Shown: positions 51,775 through 60,306 of the stretch, piece after piece
Position numbering within the stretch: the first letter of the stretch is position 1
Layout of the letters: each line of letters starts with the position of its first letter
Assembly (NCBI RefSeq): GCF_003002065.1
Contig: NZ_PVZG01000009.1
Coordinates: 248,001-312,000 of the forward strand
Length of the DNA: 64,000 nt
Direction: 5' to 3'
DNA from: Pseudosporangium ferrugineum
GTDB lineage: Bacteria; Actinomycetota; Actinomycetes; Mycobacteriales; Micromonosporaceae
Translations under genes and position numbers: made by a program
The notes under the pieces: model-generated
What the model saw: the letters and a program-made list of their open reading frames with translations, nothing else
What the model was told of the DNA's origin: nothing
The model's database searches: none

Positions 51775-53147
51775 CGCTGGTCGTCCCCGGCGCGACGCAG
51801 CGGGCGGCACACAGCACGGCACCGGAACGACCCACCTGGCTGCCGGCGTGGCCGGTCGCGAGCATCCTCGCCCTCTATCCGCTGTGGTGGGCGCTCGGCC
51901 TCGGCGTGCTGATCTTCCCGATCATGGCCGTGCCGATGCTGGTCCTGCTGCTGCGCCGGCGCGCGGCCGGGCGCCCGCTGCGGCTGCCGCCCGGCTTCGG
52001 CTGGTGGGCACTGTTCCTCGCGGCCGTGCTGATCAGCATCGTGGCGCTGGGCGCCGACCCGGCCGGCACGGTGGTCGAGCACGCGACGGACCGCCTGCTC
52101 GCGGTCGTCTACCGGCTGGGCACGTACGCCGCCCTGACCGTCCTGCTCGTCTACACCGGCAACCTGACCGAGGCGGAGCTCCCCCGCCGCCGCCTGGTGA
52201 AGCTGCTCGCCTGGCTGTTCGTGGTGACCGTGGCCGGCGGCCTGCTCGGCATGGTCGCGGGCCGGTTCGAGTTCACCTCGCCGGTCGAGCTGCTGCTGCC
52301 CGGCGACATCCGGAGCATGGGCTTCGTGCAGTCGCTGGTGCACCCGTACGCGGCGCAGATCATGGACCTGGTCGGCGGCGAGAAGCCCCGGCCGGCCGCA
52401 CCGTGGGGCTACACCAACACCTGGGGCAACAACTTCTGCCTGCTGATGGGCTGGATCGTGGTGGCCGCGTGGGGCACCCGCCGGGCCGGCCCGAAGCTGC
52501 TCGCGGTCCTCTGCCTGGGCGTCGCGATCGTCCCGGCGGTGGTGTCGCTCAACCGCGGCCTGTGGATCGGCATCGGCGTCGTCGTCCTCTACGTCGCCGT
52601 CCGGCACGTGCTGATGGGCCGCCTGTGGATCATCGGCGCGGTGGCGCTGGCCGCCGCCGGCCTGGTCGTCGCGCTGTCCGCCACCCCGCTGGGCGACCTG
52701 GTGAACGCACGGCTGGACAACGGCAAGAGCAACGGCGTCCGGTCGTTCCTCATCGAACGCGCCGTGGACGGCTTCGCCGAGTCGCCGATCATCGGGTACG
52801 GCTCCACCCGCAACACCATCGGCGGGCGCAACTCGATCGCCGTCGGGGAGAGCTCCGAGTGCCGGCGCTGCGGCAACTTCACGGTCGGCGGCAACGGCCA
52901 GCTCTGGCAGCTGATGTACGCCCACGGCACCGTCGGCACCGTCGCCTACCTCGGCTTCTTCGGCTACGGCCTGTGGCGCTTCCGGCGCGACCGGACGGCC
53001 GTCGGCATCGCCGGGAGCGCCGCGATCGTGAGCTCGTTCTCCGCGATGCTCTGGTACAACGCGACCCCCACCCCGCTGGCGTTCATGTTCCTGGCCTACG
53101 CGCTGCTGTGGCGCAACCACCTCGAGGGGGACGCACATGCCCGTTAA
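51771..53147 (+). CDS. O-antigen-ligase-type polysaccharide polymerase (Wzy-like)
   Basis: A 458-residue integral membrane protein with about 11 helices and a large external loop holding SMGFVQSLVHPYAAQIMDL and APWGYTNTWGNNFCLLMGW. The pattern fits the Wzy_C/O-antigen-ligase superfamily, which joins lipid-linked repeat units. GTG 51771 overlaps the previous stop (GTGA). With the Wzz-like protein and the MOP flippase it completes a Wzx/Wzy pathway. Confidence 0.85.
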   Translation: MTLVVPGATQRAAHSTAPERPTWLPAWPVASILALYPLWWALGLGVLIFPIMAVPMLVLLLRRRAAGRPLRLPPGFGWWALFLAAVLISIVALGADPAGTVVEHATDRLLAVVYRLGTYAALTVLLVYTGNLTEAELPRRRLVKLLAWLFVVTVAGGLLGMVAGRFEFTSPVELLLPGDIRSMGFVQSLVHPYAAQIMDLVGGEKPRPAAPWGYTNTWGNNFCLLMGWIVVAAWGTRRAGPKLLAVLCLGVAIVPAVVSLNRGLWIGIGVVVLYVAVRHVLMGRLWIIGAVALAAAGLVVALSATPLGDLVNARLDNGKSNGVRSFLIERAVDGFAESPIIGYGSTRNTIGGRNSIAVGESSECRRCGNFTVGGNGQLWQLMYAHGTVGTVAYLGFFGYGLWRFRRDRTAVGIAGSAAIVSSFSAMLWYNATPTPLAFMFLAYALLWRNHLEGDAHAR

Positions 53148-54363
53148 GACCGCGCCGGCGGAGCTGACCGCCGGCGACTCGGCGCTGCGCGCGCAGTACC
53201 TGGCGGAGGTGCTGGCCCTGCTCTACCCGGAGCCCTGCTCGACCGGGGAGCGGCGTGGCGAGACCGTCGCCGAGTACCTCGTCGTCCCGGACGCCCGGCG
53301 CCCCCGGCTGCTCGTGCCGACGACCTCGCGCCGGGTCGCCGCGGCCGCCGTCCGCCGGTACGCCGAGCCGCAGTCCCGGGCCGCCCGCCTCAAGCGCGAC
53401 GCCGTGGTAGCCGCCCTGCGCACCGGCGCGTCCAGCGTGCTGCTGCGCGACCGGATCCGGGTGACCGGCCCGGCGGCCGGGAGCATCGACGGGCACCTGC
53501 GCGAGGCGCTCGGCCGCGACCTGTCGGTCAGCATCCACATCGGGCCCGCGCGGGCGAACCGCAAGCCCGTCCTGCAACTGATCAGCCCGGACGGCGAGAC
53601 GTTCGGCTTCGGCAAGCTCGGCACCGGCCCGCTGACCCAGCGCCTGGTCAAGGCCGAGACCGCGGCGCTCACCGCGCTGGGCACGATCGGGCTGACCAAG
53701 CTGACCGTGCCCACGGTGCTGCACGCCGGCCAGTGGCGGAATTCCCAGGTGCTCATCCAGTCGGCGCTGCCGGTGTGGCTGCCCCGCGCGCCGCTGACCC
53801 CGCGCCGGCTCACCGCCGCGATGCTCGACATCGCCGGGTGCTGCGGCTACGCGAGCGGGACGCTGGCCGGGAGCGCGTACTGGGCCGAGCTGCGCGGGCG
53901 GCTCACCGCGGTGGCGGACCGGCCCGAGGGGGGCGCGCTGACGTCGGCCGCCGAGCTGCTCGCCACCCACGCCGGCGCCACCACCCTCCGGTACGGCGCC
54001 TGGCACGGCGACTGGGCGCCGTGGAACATGGCGAACCTCGCCGACGCGCTGCTGGTGTGGGACTGGGAGCGCTTCGCGAAGGGCGTACCGGTCGGGTTCG
54101 ACGCCGTGCACCACGAGCTCCAGCGCCGGATCCAGACCAGCGGGGACGCGGCCGGGGCGGTGGAGGCCACCGTGCGCCGCAGCGACGAGCTGCTCCAGCC
54201 GTTCGGCGTCGCCCCGGAGGCCCGGGAGCTGACCGCCCTGCTGTACCTGGTCGACCTGGCCGCCCGGTACCTGACCGACCGCCAGGCCGAGGCCGGTGCC
54301 CGGCTGGGGGTGCTCGGTACGTGGCTGCTGCCCGTACTGATCCGCAGGGTGGAGGAGCTGTGA
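53137..54363 (+). CDS. Aminoglycoside-phosphotransferase-fold kinase
   Basis: A 408-residue cytoplasmic protein. The second half has the kinase-like catalytic motif WHGDWAPWNM (catalytic Asp, Mg-binding Asn) and VWDWERF (the metal Asp). The N-terminal third is of unknown type. It could phosphorylate a sugar or another small molecule in the pathway. The start overlaps the polymerase gene by 11 bases (GAGGGGG before the ATG), so it belongs to the operon. Substrate unknown. Confidence 0.75.
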   Translation: MPVKTAPAELTAGDSALRAQYLAEVLALLYPEPCSTGERRGETVAEYLVVPDARRPRLLVPTTSRRVAAAAVRRYAEPQSRAARLKRDAVVAALRTGASSVLLRDRIRVTGPAAGSIDGHLREALGRDLSVSIHIGPARANRKPVLQLISPDGETFGFGKLGTGPLTQRLVKAETAALTALGTIGLTKLTVPTVLHAGQWRNSQVLIQSALPVWLPRAPLTPRRLTAAMLDIAGCCGYASGTLAGSAYWAELRGRLTAVADRPEGGALTSAAELLATHAGATTLRYGAWHGDWAPWNMANLADALLVWDWERFAKGVPVGFDAVHHELQRRIQTSGDAAGAVEATVRRSDELLQPFGVAPEARELTALLYLVDLAARYLTDRQAEAGARLGVLGTWLLPVLIRRVEEL

Positions 54364-55241
54364 TGGATGTTCGCAAGGTTCCGGCTCCGGTCAAGCGGGT
54401 CGTGCACCTCGGCACGAGGTCGTACGGCCGGCTGACCGCCCCCGGCCGGATGACGCCCTCGTTCCTCATCTGCGGCGGCCAGCGCTGCGGCACCACGTCG
54501 CTCTACCGGGCGCTCTCCGCGCATCCGGCGGTGCTCAAGGCCGTGCTGCACAAGGGCGTGCACTACTTCGACGTCTCGTACGACCGTGGCATGTCCTGGT
54601 ACAAGGCGCACTTCCCGCTCCAGCGCCAGGCCGACAAGGTGCGGGAGCGGTACGGCGTACCCGCGCAGACCTTCGAGTCGAGCCCGTACTACATGTACCA
54701 CCCGCAGGCGGCCGCCCGGATCGCCGCGGACCTGCCCGGCGCGAAGCTCGTGGTGCTGGTCCGGGACCCGGTGGAGCGGGCGTACTCGCAGCACCACCAC
54801 GAGGTGGCGCGGGGCTTCGAGCCGGAACGCGACTTCGGCAACGCGCTGGCGCTGGAACCGGCCCGGCTGCACCGCCAGGAGGACCGGCTCGCGGCGGATC
54901 CGGCGTACTACTCGTTCGCCCATCAGCACCAGGCGTACCGGGCCCGGGGCGAGTACGCCCGCTACCTGAGCGTCATGGCGCAGCACGTCGGCCGCGAGCG
55001 CATCCACGTGGTCGAGAGTGAGCGGTTCTTCAGCCGGCCGGAGCAGGTCTACGACGAGGTGTGCGCGTTCCTCGGGCTGCCGATCAACCTCGGCCACCCG
55101 CCGTTCGAGCGGCACAACGCCCGGCCCCGGAAGTCCGACATGGACCCGGGCATCCGGCGGGAGCTGGCCAGCCACTACGCCTCGCACGACGAGGCGCTGA
55201 TGACGTGGCTGGGCCGCGTACCGGTCTGGCGCGAGGCGTGA
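54363..55241 (+). CDS. PAPS-dependent sulfotransferase
   Basis: A 292-residue cytosolic sulfotransferase. The 5'-phosphosulfate loop is GGQRCGTTSLYRAL and the 3'-phosphate site is VRDPVERAYSQHHHE, both near-canonical. A C-terminal part with FLGLPINLGHPPF and RKSD follows. It transfers sulfate from PAPS to a carbohydrate hydroxyl or amine. The ATG shares its A with the upstream TGA. PAPS comes from the APS kinase gene nearby. The acceptor is inferred to be the exopolysaccharide or its lipid-linked unit. Confidence 0.9.
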   Translation: MDVRKVPAPVKRVVHLGTRSYGRLTAPGRMTPSFLICGGQRCGTTSLYRALSAHPAVLKAVLHKGVHYFDVSYDRGMSWYKAHFPLQRQADKVRERYGVPAQTFESSPYYMYHPQAAARIAADLPGAKLVVLVRDPVERAYSQHHHEVARGFEPERDFGNALALEPARLHRQEDRLAADPAYYSFAHQHQAYRARGEYARYLSVMAQHVGRERIHVVESERFFSRPEQVYDEVCAFLGLPINLGHPPFERHNARPRKSDMDPGIRRELASHYASHDEALMTWLGRVPVWREA

Positions 55242-56797
55242 CGACGGTCGCGGAGGCCCCCGCGACGAGGGGCACCCGGGGGGTGGCCCGCGGCGGGCTG
55301 GCCAACATGGCCGGCTCGGCGCTGGCCGGCGGCACCGGCGTGGTGGTCACCTGGGTGGTGGCCCGCACGCTCGGCGCCGAGCAGGCCGGCGCGTTCTTCG
55401 CGGCCACCGCGGCCTTCGTCCTCGTCGGCGGGCTGGCCAAGCTCGGCACCCAGACCGGTCTGGTCTACTGGCCGGCCCGGCTCCGGGCGACCGGCCGCGA
55501 CCATCTGCTCGGCCCGTGCCTGCGGACCGCCCTCGTGCCGGTGCTGGTGGTGGCCGTCCTGCTGGGGGCGGCGCTGTTCCTCGCGGCCGCCCCGATCGCG
55601 CGCCTGACCGCCGCCGACTCGCCGCACGTGCTCGCCGAGCACACCACCGGCCTGCGGATCCTGGCCGTGTTCCTGCCGCTGCAGGCGCTGACCGACGCCC
55701 TGCTCACCGCCACCCGCGGCTACCGGGCCATGCGGCCGACGGTCACCCTGGACCGCATCCTGCGCAGCACGCTGCAGTTGCTGTGCGTCGGCGCGGCCGG
55801 GGTGGCCGCCCTGTGGACCGGGGCGTCGCTGCCGGCGTTCGCGTTCGCGTGGGCGGTGCCGTACCTGCCGGTGGCGATTCTGGCCGCGGTCTCGCTGCGC
55901 CGGATCTACCTGGCCGGCAAGCCGGAACGGTTCCGCTCGCGGCGCAGCGAGCGCCTCGACCTGCGCCGCGACTTCTGGCGCTTCACCGGCCCGCGCGCCC
56001 TGGCCAGCGTCGCGCAGCTGGCCCTGCAACGGGTGGACGTGCTGCTGGTCGCGGCGCTGGGCGGGCTGGCCCCCGCCGCGGTGTACGCGGTCGCCGGCCG
56101 GTTCGTGGTGCTGATCCAGTTCGCCAACCAGGGCATCTCCCAGTCGGTGCAGCCCCGGCTCGCCGAGGCGCTCGCCGTCGGCGACCGGGACACCGCCAAT
56201 CACCTCTACCGGACCGCGACCGGCTGGCTGGTGCTGGTCACCTGGCCGATCAACCTGCTGGTCATCCTCTTCGCGCCGCTCTATCTCGGACTCTTCGGGG
56301 CCCACTACCGCACGGGTACGCCGGTGGTCGTGGTCCTCGCCTGCGCGATGCTCGTCGCCACCGGCTGCGGCATGGTCGACATGGTGCTGGCGATGGCCGG
56401 CCGCACCTCGTGGAACCTGTACAACGTCCTGCTCGCGCTGGTCGTCACCGCCGGCCTCGACGTCCTGCTGATCCCCCGGTACGGCGCGCTCGGCGCCGCG
56501 ATCGGGCTGGCCTGCGCGCTGGTCGTCAACAACCTGCTGCCGCTGGTCCAGGTGGCGCGGGCGGCGCGGCTGCACCCGTTCGGGCGCGGGACGCTCGCCG
56601 CCGGCGCGCTGTCGGTCGCGTGCTTCGGCGTACTCCCGAGGCTCGTGACCGCGGTGACCGGGACCGGCACGACCGGCCTGGTGCTCGCGACGGTCCCGGC
56701 CGTGGCCGCGTTCGCCGCCGGCGCCTGGCTGCTGCGCGGCCACCTCGCGCTCGACGCCTTCAAGCCTCGCAAGCTCATGTCAAGGAGGACCGGTTGA
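55238..56797 (+). CDS. MOP-superfamily flippase (Wzx-like)
   Basis: A 519-residue membrane protein with about 14 helices and the Wzx/MviN-like start (RGGLANMAGSALAGGTGVVVTWVVARTLG). Such proteins flip undecaprenyl-linked oligosaccharides across the membrane. GTG 55238 overlaps the sulfotransferase stop (GTGA). Together with the Wzy-like and Wzz-like proteins it defines a Wzx/Wzy system. Specificity cannot be read. Confidence 0.87.
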   Translation: MTTVAEAPATRGTRGVARGGLANMAGSALAGGTGVVVTWVVARTLGAEQAGAFFAATAAFVLVGGLAKLGTQTGLVYWPARLRATGRDHLLGPCLRTALVPVLVVAVLLGAALFLAAAPIARLTAADSPHVLAEHTTGLRILAVFLPLQALTDALLTATRGYRAMRPTVTLDRILRSTLQLLCVGAAGVAALWTGASLPAFAFAWAVPYLPVAILAAVSLRRIYLAGKPERFRSRRSERLDLRRDFWRFTGPRALASVAQLALQRVDVLLVAALGGLAPAAVYAVAGRFVVLIQFANQGISQSVQPRLAEALAVGDRDTANHLYRTATGWLVLVTWPINLLVILFAPLYLGLFGAHYRTGTPVVVVLACAMLVATGCGMVDMVLAMAGRTSWNLYNVLLALVVTAGLDVLLIPRYGALGAAIGLACALVVNNLLPLVQVARAARLHPFGRGTLAAGALSVACFGVLPRLVTAVTGTGTTGLVLATVPAVAAFAAGAWLLRGHLALDAFKPRKLMSRRTG

Positions 56798-57525
56798 CCA
56801 CCGACTACACCGAGGTGTTCCAGGACGCCGACGCCGTCGCCAAGTACGAGCACGTCACGTACGCGCCGGACAGCTACGCCTCGCAGATCAACGAGCGGCA
56901 GCAGGCGTACCTGCGCCGGCTGGTGCAGCGCGAGTTCGGCGCGAAGCTGCCCGTCCAGCACGACTTCGCCTGCGGGACCGGGCGGGCCATCCGGACCCTG
57001 CACGGCCTGGTCCGCGAGGCGCACGGCTACGACACCTCGGCCGAGATGATGGCGAAGGCCGAGGAGGTCGGCTCCCGGGCGCAGTGGCACCAGATCCCGG
57101 CGGACGGCCCGGTGCCGAACCCGGTCGCGGCCGGGCACCCGGCGATCGTCACCATGTTCCGGCTGCTGCTCAACGTGGACGAACAGGTCCGCGAGCGGGC
57201 CATCGCGTTCGCGGCGAAGGCGCTGCCGACCCCGGATGCCGGCCTGCTGGTGGTGGAGAACCACGGCAACGCCGGCTCGCTGCGGCACCTGCGGGCACGC
57301 CGGCGCGCCGGCCAGCGCTGGTTCGCCGAGCTGTCGCACGCCGACGTGGAGCAGCTCCTCGGCCGGCACGGCTTCGAGATCATCGACCGGCGCGGCTTCT
57401 CGATGCTCACCGAGTCGCTGAACAGGAACCCGCTGGCCCGGGCCGCGGACGCGGCGGCGCGCGCGCTGCCCGGCACGGACGGTTTCGCGGTCAACGTGCT
57501 GTACACGGCCCGCCGGAAGAAGTAG
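56794..57525 (+). CDS. SAM-dependent methyltransferase
   Basis: A 243-residue class I methyltransferase with the SAM motif HDFACGTGRAIRTL, YDTSAEMMAKAEEV as motif II, and LLVVENHGNAGS later. The start is TTG 56794 in a TTGA overlap, with AAGGAGG five bases upstream; no ATG fits. It could O-methylate a sugar or lipid in the pathway. The last gene in the overlapping chain except the GH26-like gene. Confidence 0.85.
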   Translation: MTTDYTEVFQDADAVAKYEHVTYAPDSYASQINERQQAYLRRLVQREFGAKLPVQHDFACGTGRAIRTLHGLVREAHGYDTSAEMMAKAEEVGSRAQWHQIPADGPVPNPVAAGHPAIVTMFRLLLNVDEQVRERAIAFAAKALPTPDAGLLVVENHGNAGSLRHLRARRRAGQRWFAELSHADVEQLLGRHGFEIIDRRGFSMLTESLNRNPLARAADAAARALPGTDGFAVNVLYTARRKK

Positions 57526-57530
57526 CCGCC

Positions 57531-58547
57531 GTGCGTCGCGTTACCGCCCTGACGGGGCTGATCGTGCTCGTGCTCGCCGGCTGCACCTCGCACCGGCGGG
57601 CCGAGCCCGAGCCGGTGCCGTCCCCCGACCTGACCAGCCCGCCGGTCGCGGTCGCGGTGAACCCGGGCCCGTTCGAGGCGGGACCGTTCGCGCCGCCTGC
57701 GGAGGGCGCCTACCTCGGCGCCTGGATCAAGCCGGAGGCCCTCACCCACGCCGGACGGGTCGAGGCGGTGGGTGAGCTGGAGGAGGATCTCGGCCGGCCG
57801 CTGGACATCGTCAACACGTACCGCCGTTTCGACCAGATGGTCGGCACCGAGTCCGACGCCGAGTTCCTCGACCGCGGCGCCACGCTGATGGTGAGCTGGG
57901 CGACCGGGGACAACCGCTCGATCACCGCCGGCGAGCACGACCGGTTGATCCGTCGGCAGGCCCGGGCCATCCGCAAGGTGAAGCGGCCGGTGCTGCTGCG
58001 CATCCGGTGGGAGATGGACCGGCCGAACCTGCGTGCCACGATGTGGTCCGGCGAGGACTACATCGCCGCGTACAAGCGCATCCGCGGGATCTTCGCCGAG
58101 GAGCGGGTCAAGAACGTCTCCTGGGTGTTCTGCCCGACCGCCGAGGGCTTCATCCGCGGCGACGCGCCGGCCTTCTACCCGGGCGACGACCTGGTCGACT
58201 GGACCTGCGTCGACGTGTACGCCGGCAACCTCTTCCAGCCGATCGGGCAGCTCATGGGCCCGTTCCTGACCTGGGCCGCGCAGCGCCCCAAGCCGATCGT
58301 GATCGGCGAGTTCGGCGTGGCGAAGGCGTGGGGCTCGGCGGGCCGGGCGGCCTGGTTGCAGGACGCCCGGCGCACCTTCAAGGCGAACCCGCAGATCAAG
58401 GCGGTCGTCTACTTCGAGTCCGATCCGGAGGGCAACGGGCCGAACCAGCAGTTCCAGCTCGCCGGCGACAAGCCCGCCTTCAAGGCCTTCACCCGGCTGA
58501 CGAAGGATCCGTACTTCAACGGCGGCGGGCCTGGGCGAGGAGCCTGA
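57531..58547 (+). CDS. Secreted GH26-like lipoprotein hydrolase
   Basis: A 338-residue lipoprotein: signal with lipobox LAGC (Cys18), a Pro-rich linker, and a GH26-like (beta/alpha)8 domain. Candidate catalytic residues are Glu161 in LLRIRWEMDR and Glu260 in IVIGEFGVAKAW, both in positions expected for GH26. It acts outside the cell and probably cuts the polymer made by this operon. GTG 57531 is five bases after the methyltransferase stop. Its 3' end overlaps the convergent WecG/TagA-type gene by 32 bases. Confidence 0.85.
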   Translation: MRRVTALTGLIVLVLAGCTSHRRAEPEPVPSPDLTSPPVAVAVNPGPFEAGPFAPPAEGAYLGAWIKPEALTHAGRVEAVGELEEDLGRPLDIVNTYRRFDQMVGTESDAEFLDRGATLMVSWATGDNRSITAGEHDRLIRRQARAIRKVKRPVLLRIRWEMDRPNLRATMWSGEDYIAAYKRIRGIFAEERVKNVSWVFCPTAEGFIRGDAPAFYPGDDLVDWTCVDVYAGNLFQPIGQLMGPFLTWAAQRPKPIVIGEFGVAKAWGSAGRAAWLQDARRTFKANPQIKAVVYFESDPEGNGPNQQFQLAGDKPAFKAFTRLTKDPYFNGGGPGRGA

Positions 58548-59295
58548 GCGCGTACGGGGCGTCGTGCTTGAGGTAGCGCCCGGCCAGCCGGCGCGGCTCG
58601 GTGCCGAGCCGGTGCGCCCATTCCAGGCCGGTGCGCTGCATCCAGCGCGGCGCCCGCTCGATGTCACCGGCGACGAAGTTGACCGCGGCGCCGCAGCCGA
58701 CGAACCACGCCCGCGGCATGGCGGCGCGCAGCCGGGTGATGACCGCCTCCTGCTTCGGGAAGCCCAGGCCGACGAAGACCAGGTCCGGCTCGGCGCCGGC
58801 GACCTTGGCGCAGAAGTCCGCGTACGCCTGGACGTCCCGCTCGAAGCCGTAGTCGGGGCAGAGCGTGCCGGCGATCCGCAGTCCCGCGCAGGCGGCGGCG
58901 AGCCGGTCCGCGGCGCGCGTGGCACCGTCCTTGACGCCGTCCGCCGCCGGGGTGCCGCCGACGACGAAGACGGACCGGTTGTCGTGGCCCAGGCCGCGCG
59001 ACAGCGACCAGATCAGGCTGCTGCCCGCCACCCGCTCGGGCAGGGGCGTGCCGCTCAGCCTGCTGGCCCAGACGAGCGGCATGCCGTCGGCCACGACGAG
59101 GTCGGCGTCGTCGAGGTACGTCCGCACCTCGGCGTCCTCCCGCGACTGCCGCAGGATGTCGATGTTCGGGGTGAGGATCCGGCCGCCGCGCCCGGCCGAG
59201 ATCGCCTCCCGCACGAGGGCGACCACCTCGCCCTCGGTGACCGGATCGAACCCGGTTCCGTCGAGCCGGACCCGGTCGAAAGCCTCGACTGACAA
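58516..59295 (-). CDS. WecG/TagA/CpsF-family glycosyltransferase (GT26)
   Basis: A 259-residue GT26 enzyme with TPNIDILRQSR, VVADGMPLVWASRL (catalytic Asp), GSSLIWSLS, FVVGGTPAAADG-like phosphate loop, FVGLGFPKQE and GCGAAVNFVAGD, all signatures of the family that adds N-acetylmannosamine-type sugars to a lipid-linked sugar. TTG 59295 is chosen because AAGGAGG lies seven bases upstream; the GTG at 59301 is only one base from that site. It is divergent from the second sulfotransferase and probably adds an early sugar of the repeat unit. Confidence 0.9.
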   Translation of the reverse strand: MSVEAFDRVRLDGTGFDPVTEGEVVALVREAISAGRGGRILTPNIDILRQSREDAEVRTYLDDADLVVADGMPLVWASRLSGTPLPERVAGSSLIWSLSRGLGHDNRSVFVVGGTPAADGVKDGATRAADRLAAACAGLRIAGTLCPDYGFERDVQAYADFCAKVAGAEPDLVFVGLGFPKQEAVITRLRAAMPRAWFVGCGAAVNFVAGDIERAPRWMQRTGLEWAHRLGTEPRRLAGRYLKHDAPYALRLLAQARRR

Positions 59296-59311
59296 CTCCA
59301 CGCCTCCTTCA

Positions 59312-59347
59312 CGCTCGTTCGCTCGTTATAGGAGCGAAACGAGCGAA
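59312..59347. promoter_or_regulatory. Operator-like repeats between the GT26 gene and the second sulfotransferase
   Basis: Perfect arms TTCGCTCGTT (59318-59327) and AACGAGCGAA (59338-59347) flank ten bases that include TATAGG. The left side is a tandem CGCTCGTT pair (59312-59327). The element lies between divergent starts and covers a TATAAC/TATAGG box, so it likely binds a regulator of both genes. Confidence 0.55.
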
Positions 59348-59358
59348 GGTGGGCAGAA

Positions 59359-60306
59359 GTGGCACGCGTTGTTTATCTGGGCGGACTAGGGCGAAGCGGA
59401 ACCACGCTCGTCGAACGCCTCCTCGGTGAACTGCCCTCGGTCTGCTCGCTCGGCGAGATCGTGCACCTGTGGCAGCGCGACATCCGGGACAACGAGCGGT
59501 GCGGCTGCGGCGCACGCTTCGCGACCTGCACGTTCTGGAAGCGGGTCGGCGAGCGGGCGTACGGCGGCTGGCACAACGTCGACGTCGGCCGGGTGCACGC
59601 GCTGCGCGACACCGTGGAACGCACCCGCTTCATCCCTCGCCTCGCCGCCGCCCACCTGCCCGCCGCCCAGCTCGCCGACGTCCGCGAGTACGCGAGCTTC
59701 TACGCGCGCGTCTACGCGGCCGCCGCCGAGGTCTCCGGCGCCGAGGTCGTCGTCGACTCGTCGAAGCACAGCGCGCTCGCCCACGTGCTGCGCTGGGCGG
59801 ACGGCATGGACCTGCGGGTGGTGCACGTGGTGCGGGACGCGCGCGGGGTCGCGTACTCGTGGACCAAGACCGTCTCCCGGCCCGAGACGGACGGCAGCGA
59901 CGAGATGACCCGCTACTCCCCCGGCCGCTCGGCCCTGCTCTGGAACGCGCACAACGCGGCCTTCGGGCTGCTCGCCCGGCGCGGCGTCCCGGTACGCCGG
60001 ATCCGCTACGAGCAGTTCCTCGCCGACCCGCGGACGGCGCTGCGCGAACTCGCCGCGTACGCCGGGGTCCCGGTCACCGACGCCGACCTGGCCTTCCTCG
60101 GCGACGGGTACGCCGACCTGCGCGTCGGCCACAGCGCGGCCGGCAACCCCATGCGCTTCACCGTCGGGCGCCTGCCGCTGCGCCGCGACGACGCCTGGGT
60201 CCGCGCCCTGCCCGGCAACCAGCGGCGGCTCGTCGGTGCGGTCTGCGCCCCGATGCTGCGCGCGTACGGCTACCCGCTCAACCCCCAAGCACCCCAGGAG
60301 GCGTGA
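59359..60306 (+). CDS. Second sulfotransferase
   Basis: A 315-residue sulfotransferase-fold protein. The phosphosulfate loop is GLGRSGTTLVERLL and the 3'-phosphate site is HVVRDARGVAYSW. Cys pairs in the 48-60 region (CGCGARFATC) may form a disulfide or bind a metal. It differs strongly from the first sulfotransferase, so a second sulfation position is plausible. GTG 59359 with GGTGGG upstream. Its stop overlaps the next ATG (TGATG). Confidence 0.88.
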   Translation: MARVVYLGGLGRSGTTLVERLLGELPSVCSLGEIVHLWQRDIRDNERCGCGARFATCTFWKRVGERAYGGWHNVDVGRVHALRDTVERTRFIPRLAAAHLPAAQLADVREYASFYARVYAAAAEVSGAEVVVDSSKHSALAHVLRWADGMDLRVVHVVRDARGVAYSWTKTVSRPETDGSDEMTRYSPGRSALLWNAHNAAFGLLARRGVPVRRIRYEQFLADPRTALRELAAYAGVPVTDADLAFLGDGYADLRVGHSAAGNPMRFTVGRLPLRRDDAWVRALPGNQRRLVGAVCAPMLRAYGYPLNPQAPQEA

